Part shown: positions 41,814 to 48,404 of the stretch, in pieces
How the letters are laid out: every line of letters starts with the position of its first letter
How positions within the stretch are numbered: position 1 is the first letter of the stretch
Source of the DNA: Psychromicrobium xiongbiense
GTDB taxonomy: Bacteria > Actinomycetota > Actinomycetes > Actinomycetales > Micrococcaceae
Length of the DNA: 59,234 nucleotides
Direction: 5' to 3'
Assembly (NCBI RefSeq): GCF_030271165.1
Contig: NZ_JASSZH010000012.1
Coordinates: 48,139-107,372 of the forward strand
Notes under the pieces: model-generated
Database searches by the model: none
Told to the model about the DNA's origin: nothing
What the model saw: only the letters and a program-made list of their open reading frames with translations
Position numbers and translations under genes: made by a program

Positions 41814-41862
41814 CCCCTCCCAACTAGGTAGCAGAGGGCTACTGCGACCTAGTTGGGAGGGG
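41814..41862. repeat. Long hairpin between purL and patatin genes
   Basis: Sixteen-base perfect arms (CCCCTCCCAACTAGGT at 41814-41829 and its complement at 41847-41862), one mismatch and then four more pairs (GCAG/CTGC) around the loop AGGGCTA. It sits between convergent genes and could terminate both. The CCAACTAGGT block is different from the CGAGTGGTGA family. Confidence 0.85.
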
Positions 41863-41879
41863 AACACAGGGGCCCGGCA

Positions 41880-42800
41880 TCAGCGCCAGAAGTCGTTGAG
41901 CTGCCCGGCGAACGCCTGCCCCTGCCGGTAGCCGCCCTGGGCTGCCGGTACACGGGTTGACGGGTCCAGGGCGTTGGCGTTGAACACATCGCCCGCACCG
42001 GCATCCGGGAAGACGGTCTCCACGGCGCTGCCCGCCGCGCGCAACTCAGCGACCTGTGTTTCCAGGTCCATCCCCCACCCGAGAGGATGCCGCGACCGGC
42101 CGCTGAAGGGATCCAGCACCAGGACCCTTCCGTATCCAGCCGCCAGGTCGGTGTTGGAGCTACGCCGGTAGCCTCCGTTGAGGTAGCGGTTCTCACCGAT
42201 CCAGTAGGGCGTCATCGCGGAGGTGCTCGCAGCGACGGCATCCACCAGGTCGATGCCGCTATGGCGAGCGAAGACCACCGGCTCCCCGGTCCGCGCATCG
42301 ACCGCGGCGATCAGAACGCGCTGCTCCGGCCATTCGTGACGCGGAAGCCTGGCCTCGACGACGGTCCGCCAACGGGCCGCGTCAGCACCATCGGAGGTGT
42401 CCCGCTCGAGCGCAGCGGAGCCCATCGCACGGCGCATGGCTGCGGCGTCCTCCGAGGCAGCGATGATGCCGTCCGACCACTCCAGGTAACTCTGGCCGTT
42501 GAGAGTCGGGCCAGGACGGCGAAGCGATCCGGCAGAGCCAGCCCGTGGCGGCTGAGGCTGCTGGCTTCCTGCGGCAAGGATGGCGGCGTACAAGTCAGCG
42601 GGTTGCGTTCCGCTGGTGATCTGGGCCGCGACCGTTGCTCCTGCCGAGGTGCCCACGATGAGCTCGGCCTCAGTGAGGTCGACGCCGGCATCGGCCAGGC
42701 CGGCAATGAGCCCGAGCTGCCACGCGTTGCCTGCTGCGCCGGCACCGGCCAGAACCAGAGCCCGGTCGGAAGAGTGCGAGTGTGAAGAATTGATGTTCAT
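41880..42800 (-). CDS. Patatin-like phospholipase family protein with altered catalytic Asp
   Basis: A 306-residue protein of the patatin fold. The oxyanion loop GAGAAG (19-24) and the nucleophile elbow GTSAG with Ser52 are intact. The second member of the catalytic dyad, normally Asp in a DGG motif, is Asn208 in RYLNGGYRRSSNTDLA (codon AAC). The context around it, including NTDLA, is otherwise that of active members. Activity may be lost or reduced, or another acid may serve. AAAGGGG precedes the ATG. A 19-codon ORF with a strong binding site lies 59 bases upstream on the same strand. Confidence 0.88.
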   Translation of the reverse strand: MNINSSHSHSSDRALVLAGAGAAGNAWQLGLIAGLADAGVDLTEAELIVGTSAGATVAAQITSGTQPADLYAAILAAGSQQPQPPRAGSAGSLRRPGPTLNGQSYLEWSDGIIAASEDAAAMRRAMGSAALERDTSDGADAARWRTVVEARLPRHEWPEQRVLIAAVDARTGEPVVFARHSGIDLVDAVAASTSAMTPYWIGENRYLNGGYRRSSNTDLAAGYGRVLVLDPFSGRSRHPLGWGMDLETQVAELRAAGSAVETVFPDAGAGDVFNANALDPSTRVPAAQGGYRQGQAFAGQLNDFWR

Positions 42801-42859
42801 GGGAGTCCCCTTTCGCGAAGTGCTTGTCGGGGCTCCCGGGTGGCGACTGGACTAACTGA

Positions 42860-42919
42860 CTAGTTCAGCCGTGGAATCGTGGTCTGCAGGGGAGCACCCA
42901 TTGCGGATACTGCATACAT
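42860..42919 (-). CDS. Possible 19-residue leader peptide upstream of the patatin gene
   Basis: The frame MYAVSAMGAPLQTTIPRLN ends in TAG. AGGAGG, an ideal ribosome-binding site, lies eight bases before the ATG, better than that of most genes here. It precedes the patatin gene by 59 bases on the same strand. It may be a leader peptide or a small functional peptide. Apart from the binding site there is no independent evidence of translation. Confidence 0.4.
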   Translation of the reverse strand: MYAVSAMGAPLQTTIPRLN

Positions 42920-43016
42920 GGGTCTCACCTCCTCTTGACGGCTCACGATCACGGCAATGTTTGCATATGTTCCCTGCCGCGCGCAATCGGCCGATGCCGC
43001 AGCCTGGGGCCACGGC

Positions 43017-43598
43017 CTAGGCTGCTAGCCGTTCAGCGGCGCGCAGATACCGCTTCGTCACCAGCGACTGGACCGCCCGCGCCACGGGCGCACCCAGAGT
43101 GTACAGGCCCGGCGAAGGCACGCTGTAGGCAAGGATCACGCAATGCACAGCTCCGTCATCGTCCAGCTGAGCTGCGAACGCTTCCTCGCCCGATGCCGGA
43201 TGGCCAGGCAGCGTGCCATAACCGAAGCCGATCAGCCTGGGACCTGATTCCGCCCAGACCACCCGGCAAGGCGCAGGCAGCCGGAAAGAGCCCCAACCGA
43301 AGCCGGTGACGACATCGGCCCCTACGGTGACCGGAGCGGAAGCAGACACGCTCAGCCCGGCCCCGCGCTGGATTCCCCAGCCAAGAATGGCGCTTCCCAG
43401 CCGCTGAAAGATGTCTTCACCGTGACCGACGGCCACACGATGGCGCACCGCGCGGAATCCGGCAGGCCAGGCCACAGGCCGCCGCGACACTCCAGAACCG
43501 GCCTGATCGGAACCGGCAGGGGTGGCCAGAATGTGGTCCGAATCCAGCAATATCCGGCTCATGCCGACCGGCTGGTACGTCAGCTCCTCGACGTTCAC
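43017..43598 (-). CDS. DUF1990 family protein
   Basis: A 193-residue protein of the DUF1990 family. VEELTYQPVGMSRILL, GFRAVRHRVAVGHGEDIFQRLGSAIL, FGYGTLPGHPASGEEAF and APVARAVQSLVTKRYLRA are the conserved segments. The function is unknown. The frame is open to a GTG at 43634, but GTG at 43598 has GGAGAG before it and overlaps the stop of the upstream gene (GTGA), which settles the start through translational coupling. It is last in a three-gene minus-strand operon; GCAGCCT/AGGCTGC (42999-43025) may be its terminator. Confidence 0.87.
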   Translation of the reverse strand: MNVEELTYQPVGMSRILLDSDHILATPAGSDQAGSGVSRRPVAWPAGFRAVRHRVAVGHGEDIFQRLGSAILGWGIQRGAGLSVSASAPVTVGADVVTGFGWGSFRLPAPCRVVWAESGPRLIGFGYGTLPGHPASGEEAFAAQLDDDGAVHCVILAYSVPSPGLYTLGAPVARAVQSLVTKRYLRAAERLAA

Positions 43599-44005
43599 TG
43601 GCTCTCCGTTCCTCTGGCGACCAGCCCACGCCACTCCAGCGCCTCCTGCTGTGATTTCGGCAGACCGGAGACCACCAGATCATAGGAATCTTCGATCAGA
43701 TCACGGATCAGTTCCTCCGGGAGCCCGCCCGTACAATCCACCGTATTCCAGTGCTTTTTGTTCAGGTGATAGCCGGGGATGATCTCGGGATGGGCCGCCC
43801 TCAGCTGCTCGGCGAGCGTGGGATCGCATTTCAGCGACACGGTCAGCGGGATGCTGTCCTCACGGAAGGCCGCGAACATCTTTGCGGGAGCCCCGGCAGT
43901 ACTCACCGCCCGGACCTTCAGGACGGAGGTCTCCGGCCCGAACGGGAAATCCTCAAAGGCTCCCGGCATTCCCAGGCAGAGTCGACGCAGTTGATCAGCG
44001 TTCAT
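43595..44005 (-). CDS. MmcQ/YjbR family DNA-binding protein
   Basis: A 136-residue protein of the MmcQ/YjbR family with a double-wing CyaY-like fold. It has GAFEDFPFGPETSVLKV, KMFAAFREDSIPLTVSLKCDP and the HLNKKHWNTVDCTGGLPEELIRDLIEDSYDLV segment. DNA binding has been suggested for the fold, but the role is unknown. Its ATG overlaps the deacetylase stop (TGATG), and its stop overlaps the DUF1990 start, so all three are made together. Confidence 0.92.
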   Translation of the reverse strand: MNADQLRRLCLGMPGAFEDFPFGPETSVLKVRAVSTAGAPAKMFAAFREDSIPLTVSLKCDPTLAEQLRAAHPEIIPGYHLNKKHWNTVDCTGGLPEELIRDLIEDSYDLVVSGLPKSQQEALEWRGLVARGTESQ

Positions 44006-44871
44006 CAGGCCAGTTTAAGGTAGTCCTCCAACAGCACCACCTGCAGTCCGGCTGCCTTCTGCGCCGCCTGGAAAGCAGCAAAGTCCTGAGCGAACTCAGG
44101 CCGGAAATGCATGAGCACAATGTCGCCGGGACGTAGCGATTTGCCCGTCTGGTATTCCATTCTGCCCGCGTTGGCCTTGGTCTCCCAGTCGACAATCGCC
44201 TTCATCCCGCAGTCGGCAACCGCCTTGCGCACGGACGGCGTATACGGGCCGCCCGGCGGTCGGAAAAGGACCGGGCGGCGGCCGTAGGTCTTCGCCTCAA
44301 AATCCGCCATCCCACAGATCTCCGCTTTCTGCTGCGCATAGGAGAGCTGAATCAGGTTCAGCGGGTGGGTCATGGTGTGGTCCTCGACCTTGCTGCCGGT
44401 CGCGGTGAGTTGTTTGAAGTACTCCGGGTCATTCTGGATGAACATGTGTGCCAGGAACAGGGACGCCTTGACCTTGTTCTGGTTCATGACCTGGATGATC
44501 TCCGGAGTCTTGGTCCCGCCATCGTCGATTGTGAGGAAGACGACTTTCTGCTGGGTGGGAATCCGCGTGATCACCGGGACCATGCCATTTTCGATGGGCG
44601 GCAGCACATAGTCCGGAACAATGTCCGGCTCGGCGGGGGTCGGCGTGGCAGTCGGTGCAGCCGAAGGCGCCGTCGGCGTTGGGCTGGGCTTGGAAACACC
44701 CGCGATCATGGCAGATTCACCGGAAATCCCCGTGCCTGCCTGCGGTGAGGCATTGGTCACCGTCCGGTAGACAAGGAAACTTCCACCGGCCAGCACGATG
44801 ACGGCCAGCCCAGCGACCAGCGCCCAGAACCAGGGTTTGCGGCGCTGGGCAGGCAGCGGTGCATCAGACAT
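44005..44871 (-). CDS. Membrane-anchored polysaccharide deacetylase (NodB domain)
   Basis: A 288-residue carbohydrate esterase 4 protein. A single helix (about 15-36) anchors it to the membrane, and a Pro/Thr/Ser-rich linker (about 60-82) follows. The NodB domain holds TIDDGG (Asp116-Asp117), the metal-binding His165 and His169 in DHTMTH, RPPGGPY and VLMHFRPE. Likely substrate is peptidoglycan or another N-acetylated wall polymer, outside the membrane. Coupled to MmcQ and DUF1990 genes downstream. Confidence 0.92.
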   Translation of the reverse strand: MSDAPLPAQRRKPWFWALVAGLAVIVLAGGSFLVYRTVTNASPQAGTGISGESAMIAGVSKPSPTPTAPSAAPTATPTPAEPDIVPDYVLPPIENGMVPVITRIPTQQKVVFLTIDDGGTKTPEIIQVMNQNKVKASLFLAHMFIQNDPEYFKQLTATGSKVEDHTMTHPLNLIQLSYAQQKAEICGMADFEAKTYGRRPVLFRPPGGPYTPSVRKAVADCGMKAIVDWETKANAGRMEYQTGKSLRPGDIVLMHFRPEFAQDFAAFQAAQKAAGLQVVLLEDYLKLA

Positions 44872-44978
44872 AAAACATCCTGAGAAGCGAAGGTACTTCC
44901 CGTCCAGCGGTTGCTGGCGAGCGAGGATAATGCGGCGTTAATCTGTGGCTTCTCGGTCCCCCCGGACAGCCTCTGGCT

Positions 44979-45404
44979 CTATGATAAGCCACCCGCGAGG
45001 CGCGGTGCTTCAATCGCCGGGCACATGTCCATGACCACGGCGAGCCCGGCCTTCTGAGCACGGTGCGCTGCTGCCTCATCGATGACTCCCAGCTGCAACC
45101 AGACGGCCCCGGCGCCTACCGCGATGGCCTGATCCACCACCGTTCCGACCCGCTCGGAATTCACGAAGCAGTCCACTACATCGATGGGTCCGGGAACCTC
45201 TGCCAGGCTCTGATAACCCTCAGCGCCGTGCACCCCTTCGCCCCGAGGATTCACCGGAATGATCTCCTGGCCCAGATCGTGCTGAAGGAAGCGGGCCACG
45301 CCATACGCCGGACGCGCTGTGTTGGTGGACAGCCCTACGACGGCCCAGCGTCCACGGGTGGACAGCAGCCTCCGGATGGTCGCCTCGTCACGGTACTCGC
45401 TCAT
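44979..45404 (-). CDS. CoA-binding domain protein (YccU-like)
   Basis: A 141-residue Rossmann-fold protein with WAVVGLSTNTARPAYGVARFLQ, IIPVNPRGEGVHG, DVVDCFVNSERVGTVVDQAI and GAVWLQLGVIDEAAAHRA, the pattern of the stand-alone CoA-binding family. The late motif VVMDMCPAIEAPRL is conserved. The function is not known. The open frame runs 50 codons further upstream, but ATG 45404 starts the domain as in homologues. Confidence 0.9.
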   Translation of the reverse strand: MSEYRDEATIRRLLSTRGRWAVVGLSTNTARPAYGVARFLQHDLGQEIIPVNPRGEGVHGAEGYQSLAEVPGPIDVVDCFVNSERVGTVVDQAIAVGAGAVWLQLGVIDEAAAHRAQKAGLAVVMDMCPAIEAPRLAGGLS

Positions 45405-45575
45405 ACCGCCAGCGTACGCCCATGAGCCCTGAGATCTGCTCCGACTTCTCCTCCCCAATGGCGCTGCCGGGACCTTTATCCACATATCGCCCGTTGTGGC
45501 GCGATCGGCCTGTTTCCTGGCCCTGAATCCTTGCACTGTGAATGGACCCTTCACTCACTACCGGAAGACTTCCTC

Positions 45576-47420
45576 ATGACAGTGCTTCGTTCTCGCAGAT
45601 CGCCCATTCTCCCTCGTCGACTTCTTCGCCCCCTCGCCCCTCTCCTTCTGGCTCCCCTACTCGGCGTGACTCTGTTACTGGGTCTTTTTGCCCTGCCAGC
45701 GCAGGCGGTCGGCACTGGCTGGACGCTAGGTGCGGGCCTGGGAAACTCTGCGATCTGGGTCGGGCAACAGCGCAATGTGGACGGACTGGTGGTCTACTGC
45801 ACGGATCAGCCGCTCGCCGCCCCGGCCGTTGCCGATAGCTACAGCGACGGCCACCGGGGAGGATTCGTTCGCCACGATGGGCAGTCTCTGCCTGAGGCAC
45901 ACAATGCTGCCGTTTCCTATCTTCTGCACCGCTGGGGATCCACCACGGACCGGGCGACGGCCGCCGCAGTACAACTTGCGGTCTGGGCTTTCACCTCACC
46001 GAATGCCCAGTGGGGATCAACGGGGATGCAGGCCATTCTTCAGGCAGCGCAGCTCCCAGCCGCCGTGGTGGACCAGGCCCGCACGATGACCGAGCAGTCA
46101 CTGCGGTTTGCCGGCCCGTACCGGGTGGATGTGGCGTGGCTCGAACCCGGGCTGGCGTCGGTTCAGGTACTGGGCGCTGCCGGAGTCCCCGTGCCGGGGC
46201 TCGGCGTCCGTGCTGAGGTCGGCGGAGCAGCCCAGCTGGGTGGAGCGCCATCGTGGGTCAGCGCAGAGACGCCGCAGACTGTGGCCGTCGCGCGGTCCTC
46301 CCGGCAGAGCGCAGAGCTGCGGATCACCCTTGACGCCGCACCCCAGCCACATCTGCAGTGGTTAGAGCCCTCGAATCCCGGCGCACAGCGTCTTTTCACC
46401 CAGGCGGTCACCGGGGCACTCAGCGTGGCCGCGACCCTGCCGACCCCGGCTGCCGTGCAAATGCAGGTAGTGACTCAGACTTCGCAGAATCGGCTCGCTG
46501 CAGGCGGCGCACTGGGAGACGCACTGCAGGTCTCGCTCGCGAATGGTGCAGCCTGGCCACGGGATCTCTCCTCCGGTGCGGCACTGGGCGTCAGGGTCGA
46601 TTCAACCCTCTGGGGTCCTTTCGATCAACCGCCGGTGGAGAGTGATGCCGTCCCGGTGGGCTCGCCGACTGTCGGTACGGTCAGCACGGCGGTCAACGGC
46701 CCGGGGCTCTACCAGACCGCCACACTGACGGTGCAGAAGCCCGGCTACTACGTCTGGACCGAAACGCTCAATCCGGCAGCCCAGGGTCCCGACGGTGCAG
46801 CCTTCCTGCCCTGGGCCTCCCGCTTCGGCGTGGCCAGTGAGACCACCGCGGTGCCCTGGTCACCGCAGCTCTCCACCGTACTCACAGCGGTTCAGACCTC
46901 TGACGGCCATGCACTGACCGACACACTACAGATCCTTGATACCCCGGCTCAGCCCGGTCCGCTGACCGCAACGCTGACCTTGTATGGCCCGCTCGCTGAC
47001 CGCCCGACGCTCTCGGCGACAATACCGCCTGGTGCCCCGGTGGTGCGCAGCGTCCAGGTGCCTGCCGTGAATGGAACGCAGGTCGACCTCGGCGTGGTGG
47101 ACGGCATCGGCTGCTACACCGTGGTGACTGCGCTCGATGCCGCAGCCACGGTCAATGCCGTGACGAGTGCCTTTGGGGAACCGAGTGAGACGTTCTGCAG
47201 GACTGCGCCGGTCAGCAGCACCTCAACGACCACAACACCCGTGACGGAGCACCCCGCAACGGCACCTCACCTACCGGAACCCGGGCCGGAGTTGGCAGCC
47301 ACCGGGATGGTCACCTCAACAGGGTGGCTGGCCGTCGTGGGCCTGGGATTGCTTGGCACCGGTCTTTTGCCCTTCGCCTGGCATCCGGCAAGCCGACGCA
47401 TTGCCCGGAGGCGACACTGA
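45576..47420 (+). CDS. Thioester-domain surface protein with LAXTG sorting signal
   Basis: A 614-residue exported protein. The signal peptide is an Arg-rich start, a hydrophobic core (about 20-40) and PAQA. The N-terminal domain has Cys75 in VVYCTDQPL and Gln133 in AAAVQLAVWAF, the Cys and Gln that form an internal thioester in TED/TQXA adhesin domains. The middle (about 180-540) is beta-rich and Ala/Thr/Val-rich, probably Ig-like. A Thr/Pro-rich stalk leads to LAATG (573-577), a hydrophobic helix and a RRIARRRH tail, a sortase signal of the LAXTG kind used by class E sortases. Role: covalent attachment to a surface, inferred. GGAAG lies nine bases before the ATG. Confidence 0.82.
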   Translation: MTVLRSRRSPILPRRLLRPLAPLLLAPLLGVTLLLGLFALPAQAVGTGWTLGAGLGNSAIWVGQQRNVDGLVVYCTDQPLAAPAVADSYSDGHRGGFVRHDGQSLPEAHNAAVSYLLHRWGSTTDRATAAAVQLAVWAFTSPNAQWGSTGMQAILQAAQLPAAVVDQARTMTEQSLRFAGPYRVDVAWLEPGLASVQVLGAAGVPVPGLGVRAEVGGAAQLGGAPSWVSAETPQTVAVARSSRQSAELRITLDAAPQPHLQWLEPSNPGAQRLFTQAVTGALSVAATLPTPAAVQMQVVTQTSQNRLAAGGALGDALQVSLANGAAWPRDLSSGAALGVRVDSTLWGPFDQPPVESDAVPVGSPTVGTVSTAVNGPGLYQTATLTVQKPGYYVWTETLNPAAQGPDGAAFLPWASRFGVASETTAVPWSPQLSTVLTAVQTSDGHALTDTLQILDTPAQPGPLTATLTLYGPLADRPTLSATIPPGAPVVRSVQVPAVNGTQVDLGVVDGIGCYTVVTALDAAATVNAVTSAFGEPSETFCRTAPVSSTSTTTTPVTEHPATAPHLPEPGPELAATGMVTSTGWLAVVGLGLLGTGLLPFAWHPASRRIARRRH

Positions 47421-47467
47421 AGGGGCCACGGGCGCAGCGGGATGAGACGACGCGACGGGACCACGCC

Positions 47468-48274
47468 TCAGTGGGCGGGTACGATCTCCCGCACGGACGT
47501 CAACCGACGGTTCTTGAGCACCGGCAGGAATTCCCGGACTTCCTCAATGCGCTTGATCGTGACCTCTGCGCTCACCAGCCCCACCGGCTCCTCGTTGAGA
47601 TAGGCCATGGGAACGCCCATCGGATCCACGATGGCGGAGTGACCAATGCAATGCGCGCTGGTTGAGCCGGCTGCGGCGACCCAATAGGTGTTCTCAATGG
47701 CACGGGCCTTGAGCAGGGTCTCCCAGTGATCGATCTTGTGCTCACCCTTGAACCAGGCGGCAGGAATGCACAAAAGATCGACGCCTTCTTCCGCCAGGGC
47801 GCGCGCCAGCTCGGGGAACCGCAGGTCATAGCAGGTCATCATGCCGACCGTGAACTCACCGATGCGGACCGTGCTGAGACCACCGTCACCGGGCATGATG
47901 CGCCGCGACTCCTGGTAGGAGAACGCATCATAAAGATGCAGCTTGCGGTAGGTGCCCAGAATGGAGCCATCCTCGGCGACCGCAACAAGGGTGTTGTAAG
48001 GACGTTCGTCATTGCTCGGCTCATAACCACCAGCGATGATCGCCACCGAGAACTCAGCTGCGATCAAGGTCAGCTGCTGCACAAAAGTGGTCCAGTCTGC
48101 CTCCACGGCCTGACGGAAGTCGCCCTCCACCTGGCCCACACTGAACATGGCCTCTTCAGGCAACAGCACCAGCTGACTGCCCTCTGCCGCAGCTTCAGCC
48201 ACCAGCTCCCGAATGGTCTGGAGGTTCCCCTCCACGACGCCTTCCGGGCTGAACTGCGCAACGCTGACCTTCAT
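47468..48274 (-). CDS. Carbon-nitrogen hydrolase (nitrilase superfamily amidase)
   Basis: A 268-residue cytosolic amidase. The catalytic triad is visible: Glu40 in VLLPEEAMF, Lys111 in YRKLHLYDAF and Cys148 in MMTCYDLRFPELAR. This resembles the omega-amidase and deaminated glutathione amidase (Nit1) branch. The substrate is unclear. The frame is open far upstream, but the ATG at 48274 is preceded by GAGAGGG and starts MKVSVAQFSP like its relatives. It converges on the surface-protein gene and diverges from the LuxR gene. Confidence 0.9.
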   Translation of the reverse strand: MKVSVAQFSPEGVVEGNLQTIRELVAEAAAEGSQLVLLPEEAMFSVGQVEGDFRQAVEADWTTFVQQLTLIAAEFSVAIIAGGYEPSNDERPYNTLVAVAEDGSILGTYRKLHLYDAFSYQESRRIMPGDGGLSTVRIGEFTVGMMTCYDLRFPELARALAEEGVDLLCIPAAWFKGEHKIDHWETLLKARAIENTYWVAAAGSTSAHCIGHSAIVDPMGVPMAYLNEEPVGLVSAEVTIKRIEEVREFLPVLKNRRLTSVREIVPAH

Positions 48275-48404
48275 GGCTACCCTCTCATCGGGCCGAATCG
48301 GTGCCACTCCGGCATCAGGCCTCACTGCCAAATGCCACCGCTGCACCGAAAATGCCTTCTCAGAATAGCGGACCACTCCGCCGCTTCCACACCTCAGTAA
48401 ACAG

